Positions 26,217 through 34,976 of a DNA stretch of 64,000 nt are shown in pieces (position 1 is the first letter of the stretch; every line of letters starts with the position of its first letter). The notes beneath the pieces were generated by a model that searched no databases, was not told the origin of the DNA, and saw nothing but the letters and a program-made list of their open reading frames with translations. The stretch covers positions 170,068 to 234,067 of the forward strand of contig NZ_JAIEUI010000010.1 of the NCBI RefSeq assembly GCF_022234545.1. The letters are read 5' to 3'. The stretch is from Paenibacillus piscarius (GTDB taxonomy: Bacteria; Bacillota; Bacilli; Paenibacillales; Paenibacillaceae). The position numbers and the translations under genes are program-made.

Positions 26217-27776
26217 TTATAACCCGAGATATTCCTTGATTCCGGCTACGATCTCACGGGCCAGATTATCCTGCAGTTGTTCGCTGAACAGGGCCGCATC
26301 ATTCCCTGCGTTGGTCAGGTAACCGGCTTCGAGCAGAATCGCAGGCATCTTGGTTTCTCTTGTCACATGCAGGCTCTTCGACCGGACACCATTATCCTTG
26401 AAGCCCGTGCCTGCCACCAGATGCTTCTGCATAATCTGGGCAAGCGGAAGGCTCTCGCTCCGCGAGTAATAGGTTTCGCTGCCGTTGATTTTGTCACGGT
26501 TCGGATAGTCCTTATCAAGCGAGTTCGCATGCAGCGAGACAAACAATGTAGCGTTTGCCGCCTGGGCAATCTTCACACGGTCCTGCAGTCCCAGCGTAAC
26601 ATCCGTAGTACGCGTGTAGACGACATCCGCCCAGCCCTCCTGCTCCAGGATCGCTCCCGCCTTGAGGATCACGGCCAGATTGAAGGTTTTCTCCAGCTTG
26701 CCGGTCAGGCTTACCGCTCCCGATTGTTTGCCTCCATGACCGGCGTCAAGCGCAATAACCGGTCTTCCTGTCACTCCTGTATTCACAGGCATTTCCGTTC
26801 CGCTGCTTAGCGCGTTGAGATCAATAGTGACCAGTCCTGTGATATCATCCGTAATCAGCTCATAATTCTGGTGGCCGGCCGTCTGAATAACGAAGCGGAC
26901 CGCCGAAGGACCGCCTGTGAACAGAGCATAACGGATCTCTGAGACTAGCGGGTAGCCCGTTGTGTCCAGCTTGCCTTGAGGACTGCCCCCTGTCGATACT
27001 CCGGGGAAGCTTCCGCTGAAATCAGGGGCAAACACCGCTCCCTGAAAATCAATGATAATACGGTCCGGACTGGTAGCCCTCGAAATTGTAGGCTTAGCGC
27101 CTCCGGCTGCGGCGATAATCAGCCGGTTCTCACTGAACACCGCCCCGTTCACCACAGGTGATGTTGCCACCGGTGTTGGGCTGGCTGTAATGCTGCCGTT
27201 CACTTCCTCTGTAATCTCTGTGCCTGTATTGGGCTGAGCCGCCGGAGACTGGACAGCCTCTGCCGTAGGCACAGGTGCCGGGGTAGCAGTTGGCAGCGGA
27301 TCTGTAGTTGGCAGCGGGTCGCTGCTTACTCCCCCGCTAAGGTACACTGTCTTGTCCGTATTGTCCCATCCGACGCTGAGCCCGAATTGTTCGCCGACAA
27401 AACGGATCGGCACCAGCACCGTCCCGCCGGTCTGCTTCGGTGCCGCATTGAGTGCCAGGCTTACCCCATCGGCTTCAGCCGTCTTGCTTCCCACTGCGAG
27501 TTGAACAGACTTGCCGTCCTGCTCAACGGTAACTTTGCGGGTGGCCTGCTCCCATTTAACCTCAAATCCAAGATTCTCCGCCACCACACGGAGCGGAATC
27601 ATAACGCTTCCATTCACATTCTCAATAATAACGCCCTTGGGCAGCGCCAGCTCCTTGCTGTCCATCACGATCTTTCCGGAGCCCGCTGCGGCTGCAGCAG
27701 CTTCATGGCCGGCGAATGACAGTAAGAATAATGGCAGCAGCAGCAGAAGCAACACCCGTTGTCCGGCTTTCTTCAT
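26217..27776 (-). CDS. N-acetylmuramoyl-L-alanine amidase, tandem paralogue
   Basis: 519 residues with the same order as its neighbour: signal peptide, copper-amine-oxidase-like domain (about 30-140), a Pro/Thr-rich linker (about 150-200) that is longer than in the paralogue, an AMIN domain, and Amidase_3 with LDAGHGGKQSGA, LEKTFNLA, SLHANS and LLEAGYLTN. The two genes are 197 bases apart with no terminator recognisable between them and probably arose by duplication. AGGAGAGG precedes the ATG. Confidence 0.94.
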   Translation of the reverse strand: MKKAGQRVLLLLLLPLFLLSFAGHEAAAAAAGSGKIVMDSKELALPKGVIIENVNGSVMIPLRVVAENLGFEVKWEQATRKVTVEQDGKSVQLAVGSKTAEADGVSLALNAAPKQTGGTVLVPIRFVGEQFGLSVGWDNTDKTVYLSGGVSSDPLPTTDPLPTATPAPVPTAEAVQSPAAQPNTGTEITEEVNGSITASPTPVATSPVVNGAVFSENRLIIAAAGGAKPTISRATSPDRIIIDFQGAVFAPDFSGSFPGVSTGGSPQGKLDTTGYPLVSEIRYALFTGGPSAVRFVIQTAGHQNYELITDDITGLVTIDLNALSSGTEMPVNTGVTGRPVIALDAGHGGKQSGAVSLTGKLEKTFNLAVILKAGAILEQEGWADVVYTRTTDVTLGLQDRVKIAQAANATLFVSLHANSLDKDYPNRDKINGSETYYSRSESLPLAQIMQKHLVAGTGFKDNGVRSKSLHVTRETKMPAILLEAGYLTNAGNDAALFSEQLQDNLAREIVAGIKEYLGL

Positions 27777-27881
27777 CCTTTCCTCTCCTTTAGTCAGTTG
27801 ATAGATCCCTAGATAAGATTAAGACGACATAAATCCCCAAAAGTTGCCTTCACAGGCAATGAATATATCGATTATAGCAAA

Positions 27882-27918
27882 AAAACTTCTATTTCCGACA
27901 CCCGGAAATAGAAGTTTT
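27882..27918 (-). terminator. Intrinsic terminator of leuCD
   Basis: Stem AAAACTTCTATTTCCG / CGGAAATAGAAGTTTT (27882-27897 with 27903-27918), with further T's on the minus strand. It lies 74 bases beyond the leuD stop. Confidence 0.92.
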
Positions 27919-27991
27919 GTGTAAAAGATGAAAAGTTTACGATTCTCTTCACCAGTTGTTCATCGTCCGGCTCCTCAAAAGCCAGCAGAAT

Positions 27992-28594
27992 TTAGGCGAA
28001 CAGCTTGGCGGCATGCCGCTCTTCATAAGCAGCGATTTCGTCCGCATGCTGAAGCGTCAGACCGATATCATCCAGGCCCTGCAGCAGGAACTGGCGGCGG
28101 TGCTCATCCAGATCGAAGGAGAGATCCAGCCCGTACTCATCGGTGAGCTTCTTGTTCTCCAGATCGACGGTCAGCTTGTAGCCTTCATGCTCCGCCGTGC
28201 GGTTGAACAGATCATCCACCTGGGCTTCGGAGAGCTTGATCGGCAGAATACCGTTCTTGAAGCAGTTGTTATAGAAGATGTCCGCATAGGACGGGGCGAT
28301 AACCACTCTGAACCCGTAGTCCATAATCGCCCAAGGAGCGTGCTCACGCGACGAGCCGCAGCCGAAGTTGGCGCGGGAGATCAGCACAGAAGCCCCCTCG
28401 TAACGCGGCTTGTTCATCTCGAAGGACGGATTATCATTACCCGCTTCATCAAAACGCCATTCGTAAAAAAGAAATTGTCCGAACCCGGTCCGCTCGATCC
28501 GTTTCAGGAACTGCTTCGGGATGATCGCATCCGTATCTACATTCACCCGGTCAACCGGGGCTACGATACCTGTTAATTTCTTGAATTCTTCCAT
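27992..28594 (-). CDS. leuD: 3-isopropylmalate dehydratase small subunit
   Basis: 200 residues. The swivelling domain of isopropylmalate isomerase, paired with LeuC. Conserved motifs are VDTDAIIPKQFLKR near the N-terminus and the GCGSSREHAPWA loop that binds the substrate. It converts 2- to 3-isopropylmalate in leucine synthesis. The gene lies 29 bases after leuC. leuA, leuB and ilv genes are not in the window, so leuCD is separated from the usual ilv-leu operon here. Confidence 0.96.
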   Translation of the reverse strand: MEEFKKLTGIVAPVDRVNVDTDAIIPKQFLKRIERTGFGQFLFYEWRFDEAGNDNPSFEMNKPRYEGASVLISRANFGCGSSREHAPWAIMDYGFRVVIAPSYADIFYNNCFKNGILPIKLSEAQVDDLFNRTAEHEGYKLTVDLENKKLTDEYGLDLSFDLDEHRRQFLLQGLDDIGLTLQHADEIAAYEERHAAKLFA

Positions 28595-28623
28595 TGCTGT
28601 ATCCTCCTGCTCTCTCGATTATT

Positions 28624-30048
28624 CTATGCGTTGACGGCTTCCGTCTTGTAGTTCCAGTCACGTACATCGGTGAACCGGCCTTTGATGGCAGCCGCAGCCG
28701 CCATGGCAGGCGAGACCAGATGCGTGCGTCCGCCGCGTCCCTGGCGTCCTTCAAAGTTACGGTTCGAGGTGGAGGCGCAGCGCTGTCCCGGCTGGAGAAC
28801 ATCCGGATTCATCGCCAGACACATACTGCAGCCAGCTTCACGCCATTCGAATCCTGCTTCGGTGAAGATTTTGTCCAGACCTTCCTTCTCGGCCTGCATC
28901 TTCACGCGTCCGGAACCGGGTACTACAATGGCAGTCACCTTGTCGGATACCTTATGGCCCTTAGCAACCTCAGCCGCTGCACGCAGGTCTTCTATACGTC
29001 CATTCGTGCAAGAGCCGATGAAGACGTAATCGATCCCGATCTCGGAGATTGGTGTACCTGGAGTCAGGTCCATATATTCAAGCGCCTTCTCAGCCGCTTT
29101 GCGTTCGTTCTCTGTCGCGAAGTCTGCCGGATTCGGAACACTGGAGCTAATGTCTGTACCCATGCCCGGGCTGGTGCCCCAGGTCACTTGCGGAATGAGT
29201 GTCTCCACATCGAATTCCACAACGGTATCATATTGGGCGCCTTCATCGCTGACCAGCGTCTTCCAGGTCTCAACCGCAGCATCGTAAGCTTCGCCCTGCG
29301 GTACATACTGGCGTCCGCGCAGATAGTTGAAGGTCGTCTCGTCAGGAGCGATCAGACCCGCTCGGGCTCCGCCCTCGATCGACATATTGCAGACCGTCAT
29401 ACGCTCTTCCATCGACAGCTCGCGGATCGCTTCGCCTGTATATTCAATAACATAACCTGTAGCAAAATCAGTTCCGTACTTGGCAATCACACCAAGGATC
29501 ATATCCTTAGCCGTTACGCCCGGATTACGCTTGCCGGTGAAGCGGACTTCCATCGTCTTGGCCTTTGACTGCTGCAGACATTGGGTGGCCAGCACATGCT
29601 CTACTTCGCTGGTGCCGATACCGAAGGCCAGCGCGCCGAACGCTCCGTGGGTGGAGGTGTGGCTGTCTCCGCAGACAATCGTCTTGCCGGGATGGGTCAG
29701 ACCAATCTCAGGGCCCATGACGTGCACAACGCCCTGATCAATATCATTCAGGTCAAACAGTCTTACGCCGAAATCCTGACAGTTCTTCGAGAGCGTATCA
29801 ATCTGCTGCTTGGAAATCGGATCAGTAATATTGAAACGGTCTTTGGTCGGCACGTTATGGTCCATGGTTGCAAATGTAAGCTCAGGACGGCGTACCTTAC
29901 GCCCGCTCAGGCGCAGCCCTTCAAAGGCCTGCGGGGACGTGACCTCATGAACCAGATGGAGATCGATATAGATGATGCTAGGCTTGCCTTCCTCCTGATG
30001 GATAACGTGGTTCTCCCAAATCTTCTCAAACATTGTCTTGTTGCCCAT
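28624..30048 (-). CDS. leuC: 3-isopropylmalate dehydratase large subunit
   Basis: 474 residues, aconitase family. The [4Fe-4S] cysteines sit in GSCTNGRIED and CSMCLAMNPD. Other signatures are GDSHTSTHGAFGALAFG and the QRCASTSNRNFEGRQG loop. Forms isopropylmalate isomerase with LeuD. The ATG at 30048 follows GAGGTG. Divergent from a LysR-type regulator gene with back-to-back promoters (30118-30179), an arrangement that suggests the regulator controls leuCD. Confidence 0.97.
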   Translation of the reverse strand: MGNKTMFEKIWENHVIHQEEGKPSIIYIDLHLVHEVTSPQAFEGLRLSGRKVRRPELTFATMDHNVPTKDRFNITDPISKQQIDTLSKNCQDFGVRLFDLNDIDQGVVHVMGPEIGLTHPGKTIVCGDSHTSTHGAFGALAFGIGTSEVEHVLATQCLQQSKAKTMEVRFTGKRNPGVTAKDMILGVIAKYGTDFATGYVIEYTGEAIRELSMEERMTVCNMSIEGGARAGLIAPDETTFNYLRGRQYVPQGEAYDAAVETWKTLVSDEGAQYDTVVEFDVETLIPQVTWGTSPGMGTDISSSVPNPADFATENERKAAEKALEYMDLTPGTPISEIGIDYVFIGSCTNGRIEDLRAAAEVAKGHKVSDKVTAIVVPGSGRVKMQAEKEGLDKIFTEAGFEWREAGCSMCLAMNPDVLQPGQRCASTSNRNFEGRQGRGGRTHLVSPAMAAAAAIKGRFTDVRDWNYKTEAVNA

Positions 30049-30117
30049 GATTTCACCTCATAATAGTAGAATCGTTCATTAATGAAGAGAGCGTGGAGTC
30101 TCTCTTGAATGCTCTAA

Positions 30118-30146
30118 ATATAACATCAGAGTGTTTATAATTCCAA
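30118..30146 (-). promoter_or_regulatory. Candidate leuCD promoter
   Basis: On the minus strand TTGGAA (30141-30146), a 17-base spacer and TTATAT (30118-30123). It is the best sigma-A-like match between the divergent genes. Confidence 0.55.
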
Positions 30147-30150
30147 GATA

Positions 30151-30179
30151 TGATTTCTATAGGGTTCATAGGTTATACT
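30151..30179 (+). promoter_or_regulatory. Candidate promoter of the LysR gene
   Basis: TGATTT (30151-30156), 17 bases, TATACT (30174-30179). The -35 element lies only four bases from that of the leuCD promoter, so one bound regulator could affect both. Confidence 0.5.
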
Positions 30180-30215
30180 TATAAACAGATCAATCGCACA
30201 AAAAGGAGCATATGT

Positions 30216-31127
30216 ATGGAACTCAGACAATTGCAATACACGCTGCAGATTGCGGCAGAGCGCAACTTCTCACGGGCTGCCGAGAAGCTGCATATTGCCC
30301 AGCCCTCCCTCAGCCAGCAGCTGTCCAAGCTGGAGAAGGAGCTCGGGGTGCTGCTCTTCCAGCGTAATACCAGCTCAGTGGAGCTGACTTATGCCGGTGA
30401 GAAGTTTGTTGAGCAGGCCCAGGTGATTATGGACGCCGTTGAGCTGCTGCGCCAGGAGATGTCCGATATCTCCCAGCTGCGCACCGGCCGCGTGGTGGTC
30501 GGCAGCATGCCGATTACCGGAGCGCATCTGCTGCCCCGTGTCCTGCCTGTATTCAAAAGCAAATATTCCGATGTGGACATCACCTTGCTGGAGGACTCCT
30601 CGATGAATCTGGAGAAGCTGACGGCCAGCGGTCAGACAGATCTCAGTCTGCTCTCCCTGCCGCTGGAGATTCCGACACTGGCCTATGAGGTTCTTGGCGA
30701 GGAACGGATCGATCTCGCCGTCCCGCCTGAGCATCCGCTTGCAGCGCGCGGGGCGCAGGGGGTACGCACCCTTTTGGAGGAGCTTAAGAATGAACCGTTC
30801 ATCGTCCTCAAGAAAGGCCAGGGCTTCCGTAAAATGACGGTAGATCTGTGCCGGGAGGCCGGATTTGAGCCGCGGATTGTGTTTGAGAGCAATAATATGG
30901 AGACGGTCCAGTCGCTGGTTGCCGCCGGAATGGGGGTTACGCTGGTGCCGCATTTCATCGCCCGGGCACCCCGGAGCGAATTCGTACCGGTCTATCTTCC
31001 GCTGGCGGAGCCGGTGCCCGGCCGCACCCTGGTCATTGCCTACCGCCGCGGACGTTACTTGTCCCGTGCAGCCGAAGCTTTTATCGCCACCTTCAAAGAC
31101 ACAGTGGTCCGTCTCGCAGATCATTAA
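30216..31127 (+). CDS. LysR-family transcriptional regulator
   Basis: 303 residues from the ATG at 30216, with AAGGAG seven bases upstream; an in-frame extension to 30150 has no ribosome binding site. The N-terminal winged helix is typical (MELRQLQYTLQIAAERNFSRA, then AQPSLSQQLSKLEKELGVLLFQR). The rest is a type 2 periplasmic-binding fold for an effector, with GRVVVGSMPITGAHLLPRVL opening it. Divergent from leuC, which it may regulate by sensing a branched-chain amino acid intermediate; this is inference from position. Confidence 0.93.
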   Translation: MELRQLQYTLQIAAERNFSRAAEKLHIAQPSLSQQLSKLEKELGVLLFQRNTSSVELTYAGEKFVEQAQVIMDAVELLRQEMSDISQLRTGRVVVGSMPITGAHLLPRVLPVFKSKYSDVDITLLEDSSMNLEKLTASGQTDLSLLSLPLEIPTLAYEVLGEERIDLAVPPEHPLAARGAQGVRTLLEELKNEPFIVLKKGQGFRKMTVDLCREAGFEPRIVFESNNMETVQSLVAAGMGVTLVPHFIARAPRSEFVPVYLPLAEPVPGRTLVIAYRRGRYLSRAAEAFIATFKDTVVRLADH

Positions 31128-31187
31128 CCGCAGTCTCAGCCTGAAGATTGGTTCAAGCCTCCCGCAAAAATATTATCCTGACGCCCT

Positions 31188-31216
31188 TTGCAAACCCTGT
31201 GCCCCCATGGTATTCT
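31188..31216 (+). promoter_or_regulatory. Promoter of the proBAC T-box transcript
   Basis: TTGCAA (31188-31193), a 17-base spacer and TATTCT (31211-31216), ideally placed before the T-box leader. Confidence 0.65.
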
Positions 31217-31222
31217 ATAGGA

Positions 31223-31475
31223 CAAATAGTGAAACGTGCAGACGGGACCAGTAAGAACAGGCAATAATTCGCGTATCAGAGAGTGAATTCCGGAAGGCTG
31301 GGAGAGTTCACCGCGGATGTCCGTTCCGAATCCTACCCCCGAGCGGCCTGCTGCCTGCAGGACGGATACTCCCGTTACGAGAATGAAGTCGGATGAACCC
31401 TCATCAATGAAGGTGGTACCGCGGAAGTGAATTCAGCTTTCGTCCTTTGCTAAGTCTTAGGATGGGGGCTTTTTG
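31223..31475 (+). promoter_or_regulatory. T-box leader, probably proline-specific
   Basis: The T-box core AAGGTGGTACCGCGG lies at 31410-31424 and is followed by an intrinsic terminator (31435-31446 pairing with 31459-31470, then T's). Uncharged tRNA binding through the TGGT bulge should favour the antiterminator. In the stem I region a CCT triplet at 31332-31334, followed by A, fits a proline specifier. The genes behind it make proline, which agrees. The specifier assignment was done by eye. Confidence 0.88.
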
Positions 31476-31525
31476 TCATTTTCAGGCAATAGATGCATTT
31501 CAATTCGAGAGGAAAGTGAAAGACA

Positions 31526-32629
31526 ATGACGTCAAGAATTGTGGTCAAAATCGGCAGCAGCTCGCTCAGCGGACCCGAAGGCGGATTGAACCGGGATGCG
31601 GTTGCCTTCTTCGCCGCCGAGATTGCCGCGCTCCGTGAACAGGGCAGTGAAGTGCTGCTGGTTACCTCGGGCGCCGTCGCCGCCGGATTTCGAGGTATTG
31701 GCTACTCCGTGCGTCCTAAGCTGCTCCACGAGAAGCAGGCTGCCGCGGCGGTAGGGCAGGTTATGCTTATGCAGGCCTACCAGGAGGCCTTCGCGCAGCA
31801 CGGCATTCCGACCGCGCAGATCCTTCTGACCCGCACCGACTTTTGCAGCCGCCGGGCGATGAACAATGCCTTGATGACTGTAGAGGAGCTGCTCCGGCAG
31901 GGTGCGGTCCCTGTGTTCAACGAGAATGATACGGTATCTGTGGATGAGCTGAAGTTCGGGGATAACGACACTCTGTCAGCTCTGGTCGCCAATCTGCTGA
32001 AGGCTTCCCACCTGCTGGTCCTGACCGATATGGACGGCGTCTACAGCGGTGACCCTCGTAAGCACCCGGATGCTGTAAGGTATCAGCATATTGCGGAGAT
32101 TACGCCGGAGATTTATGCGATAGCCGGAGGCGCAGGCACAAGTGTAGGAACAGGCGGAATGAAGTCCAAGATCGATGCCGCCAAAATCGCCACCCGTGGC
32201 GGCGTTCCAGTCTTCGTAGGCCGGGTGACGGAGCCCGGAGATTTATCCCTGGCAGCGGCGGGAACGGGCAAAGGTACTTATTTTGCCACCACCCTCTCCT
32301 CTTTGCCGGTCAAAAAGCAGTGGCTGGGCTTCATGTCCACTCCGCTGGGCTCGCTGTATGTCGATGACGGGGCCGTGGAAGCGCTGCTGCATGGAGGACA
32401 CAGCCTGCTGCCGGTCGGCGTGCGGCGGATCGAGGGAAGCTTTCATTCCGGGGATGTGGTGGAGGTCCTCGGCCCGGACGCACAGCTGCTTGGACGGGGT
32501 ATCGTCAATTATGATGATACCCAGCTCCGCAGCATCCAGGGATTGCCCAGCCGGGAGATCGTCCCTAAGCTCGGGGAGGTCCACCGGCTGGAGGTCATCC
32601 ACCGCGATGAATGGATTACGCTGCGTTAA
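31526..32629 (+). CDS. proB: Glutamate 5-kinase
   Basis: 367 residues. First step of proline synthesis: phosphorylation of glutamate to gamma-glutamyl phosphate. The amino-acid kinase start RIVVKIGSSSL, the TSGAVAAGF loop, FNENDTVS and the TGGMKSKIDAAKIA lysine motif are all seen. The last 85 residues form a PUA domain. Located 50 bases behind a T-box terminator, it should be expressed only when tRNA-Pro is uncharged. Confidence 0.97.
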   Translation: MTSRIVVKIGSSSLSGPEGGLNRDAVAFFAAEIAALREQGSEVLLVTSGAVAAGFRGIGYSVRPKLLHEKQAAAAVGQVMLMQAYQEAFAQHGIPTAQILLTRTDFCSRRAMNNALMTVEELLRQGAVPVFNENDTVSVDELKFGDNDTLSALVANLLKASHLLVLTDMDGVYSGDPRKHPDAVRYQHIAEITPEIYAIAGGAGTSVGTGGMKSKIDAAKIATRGGVPVFVGRVTEPGDLSLAAAGTGKGTYFATTLSSLPVKKQWLGFMSTPLGSLYVDDGAVEALLHGGHSLLPVGVRRIEGSFHSGDVVEVLGPDAQLLGRGIVNYDDTQLRSIQGLPSREIVPKLGEVHRLEVIHRDEWITLR

Positions 32630-32685
32630 GCCGGGTTCCCGGGATGAATATCTGTGCTAACATAACTTTTATAGGGGGAATGGTC

Positions 32686-33933
32686 ATGAGTGAAGTGGTA
32701 CACAAGGCAACGCTGGCAAAAGCTACAACAGGAGTATTGGCAAGCCTCACTACGGGACAGAAGAACGAAGCGCTGCTGGCTATGGCTGCGGCCTTAGTCG
32801 CTGAAGCGGACTACATTATCGCTGCGAATGCGGAAGATCTGGAGCGCGGCCGCCTGAATGGAACACCCGAGTCGCTCCTGGACCGTCTGGCGCTGGATAC
32901 CGGACGGATTGAGGGTATTGCTGAGGGCTTGCAGCAGATCGCGGTACTGCCTGATCCGGTTGGCGACCATCTGGAGACCATCGAACGCCCGAATGGCCTG
33001 TTCATTGAGAAAATCCGCGTTCCGCTCGGAGTCATCGGTATTATCTACGAAGCCCGCCCGAACGTAACCGTCGATGCGGCCGGTCTATGCCTGAAGACCG
33101 GGAATGCCGTCGTCCTGCGCGGCGGTTCGTCCGCCCTGTCCTCCAACCGGGCGATTGCCGAGGTGCTGCACCGCGCGCTGGCGGCTACCTCCCTGCCGCC
33201 GGATGCCCTGCAGCTGATCGAAGATCCGAACCGTTCCTCCGTCGATGAGATGCTGAAGCTCAATGGTCTGCTGGATGTCATCATTCCGCGCGGGGGCAGC
33301 TCGCTCATCCAGAACGTCGTGCTCAACGCTACAGTGCCAGTCATTGAAACAGGCGCAGGCATATGCCATACTTATCTGGATGCAAGCGCTGAGCCGGAGA
33401 TGGCGCAGCGGATCAGCATCAATGCGAAGGCCCAGCGGCCTTCTGTCTGCAATGCCATGGAGACGCTGCTTGTTCACCGTGACTATGCCCGGCAGCATTT
33501 GCCTGCACTCGCCGAAGCCTTCCGCGAGGCCCGGGTGGAGCTGCGAGGCTGCCCGGATACGCTCGCTCTTGTGCCTTGGGCCAAGCCTGCCGCACCTGAG
33601 GATTTCGCGACAGAATATAACGACTATATTCTGAATATCCGGATCGTGGACTCGCTTGAAGCCGCCCTCCGCCATATCGCCGAGTTCGGCACCAAGCATT
33701 CCGAATGTATTGTCACTGAAGATGCCGGGAATGCGGCCCGCTTCCTCCAGGAAGTAGACGCCGCTGCCGTGTACCATAACGCTTCCACCCGGTTTACAGA
33801 CGGCTTTGAATTCGGCTTCGGCGCCGAGATCGGCATCAGTACCCAGAAGCTTCATGCCCGCGGCCCGATGGGACTGCCGGCACTGACTTCGAGCAAATAC
33901 CTCGTTCATGGCTCCGGCCAGACCAGAGGGTAA
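32686..33933 (+). CDS. proA: Glutamate-5-semialdehyde dehydrogenase
   Basis: 415 residues, the same length as in B. subtilis, from the ATG at 32686 that has AGGGGG seven bases upstream; another ATG is two codons earlier and the open frame begins inside proB's last codons. It reduces gamma-glutamyl phosphate with NADPH. Conserved stretches are GVIGIIYEARPNVT, the nucleotide loop LRGGSSA, and the catalytic cysteine in RPSVCNAMETLL. Second gene of the proBAC unit. Confidence 0.97.
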   Translation: MSEVVHKATLAKATTGVLASLTTGQKNEALLAMAAALVAEADYIIAANAEDLERGRLNGTPESLLDRLALDTGRIEGIAEGLQQIAVLPDPVGDHLETIERPNGLFIEKIRVPLGVIGIIYEARPNVTVDAAGLCLKTGNAVVLRGGSSALSSNRAIAEVLHRALAATSLPPDALQLIEDPNRSSVDEMLKLNGLLDVIIPRGGSSLIQNVVLNATVPVIETGAGICHTYLDASAEPEMAQRISINAKAQRPSVCNAMETLLVHRDYARQHLPALAEAFREARVELRGCPDTLALVPWAKPAAPEDFATEYNDYILNIRIVDSLEAALRHIAEFGTKHSECIVTEDAGNAARFLQEVDAAAVYHNASTRFTDGFEFGFGAEIGISTQKLHARGPMGLPALTSSKYLVHGSGQTRG

Positions 33934-33964
33934 TTCACTTTAACTTATAGGGGGACTGCCAGCC

Positions 33965-34831
33965 ATGTGCCAGCAACCTGCAATTCCATTGATTAATCAT
34001 TCTATTGTTTTTTATGGCGCAGGCTCGATGGCTGAGGCCATTGTCCGCGGAATGATCGCCCGGAATGTAGTCGAAGCGAGCCGGATTATTATGCTGAACC
34101 GCAGCAGCAATGAGCGGCTGGCCGAGCTCCGCAGCCGTTATGGCGTGCTCGGCTATAATGCCGGAGAGCAGAAGACGGAAGCCCTCCGCTCGGCACCGGT
34201 CATCGTACTTGCCATGAAGCCCAAGGACGCGGCGGAAGCCCTCCGCTCCCTGGGTCCGCTGCTCTCGCCGGACCAGCTGGTCATTTCCGTCATTGCCGGA
34301 TTGACCATCCGCACCATGCAGGGCTTGCTCGGAACTGCGCAGCCTGTTGTGCGCTCGATGCCCAATACCTCCAGCTCCATCGGGCTGGGCGCAACCGGCA
34401 TCGCCTTCTCCAAAGAGGTTAGCGAAGAGAGCCGGCGGACTGCGCTTAATATCTTTGAAGCGGTCGGCTTAACGGCGGTCATTGACGAAGAGCGGATGGA
34501 GACCTTAACCGGCATCTCCGGCAGCGGACCGGCCTACATCTATTACATGATGGAAGCGATGATTGCCGCCGGCATCCGTGGCGGACTGCCGCTTGAGCAG
34601 AGCCGCGAGCTCACGGTCCAGACCGTACTGGGCGCGGCGCGGATGGTGCAGCAGACCGGCGAAGAGCCTGCGGCGCTGCGCAAGAAGGTCACCTCGCCGA
34701 ACGGCTCAACCCAGGCCGCCATCGAAGTGCTGGAGCGCGGCGACTTCTTCGAGACCGTTATCTCTGCGGTCAGCCGCTGTGCCGAACGCTCCCGCGAGAT
34801 GGGTGCGGCACTGGACAACGAGCTGCATTAA
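33965..34831 (+). CDS. proC: Pyrroline-5-carboxylate reductase
   Basis: 288 residues. Last step of proline synthesis, NAD(P)H-dependent reduction of pyrroline-5-carboxylate. The N-terminal Rossmann motif is FYGAGSMAEAI and the family signature SGSGPAYIYYMMEAM is present. The protein has about ten extra residues before the dinucleotide fold. GGGGGA lies ten bases before the ATG. With proBA it makes a complete proline pathway under one T-box. Confidence 0.97.
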   Translation: MCQQPAIPLINHSIVFYGAGSMAEAIVRGMIARNVVEASRIIMLNRSSNERLAELRSRYGVLGYNAGEQKTEALRSAPVIVLAMKPKDAAEALRSLGPLLSPDQLVISVIAGLTIRTMQGLLGTAQPVVRSMPNTSSSIGLGATGIAFSKEVSEESRRTALNIFEAVGLTAVIDEERMETLTGISGSGPAYIYYMMEAMIAAGIRGGLPLEQSRELTVQTVLGAARMVQQTGEEPAALRKKVTSPNGSTQAAIEVLERGDFFETVISAVSRCAERSREMGAALDNELH

Positions 34832-34873
34832 TTTAGGGACTTGTTATTGTTTTTGAGTATTTAGCGCCTAGCC

Positions 34874-34917
34874 AAACAGTCCTCAGTTCCTTCCAGGTGA
34901 AGGGAATGAGGGCTGTT
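34874..34917 (+). terminator. Terminator of the proBAC unit
   Basis: Interrupted stem AAACAG-CCTCA-TTCC (34874-34890) pairing with GGAA-TGAGG-CTGTTT (34903-34917); the 3' side continues in T-rich DNA (TTTGCTGTTT). Confidence 0.82.
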
Positions 34918-34976
34918 TGCTGTTTATTGGTTGATTTGTTAGGTTGGCAATCATAATTCCGCCTGCTTCGGCCGAC

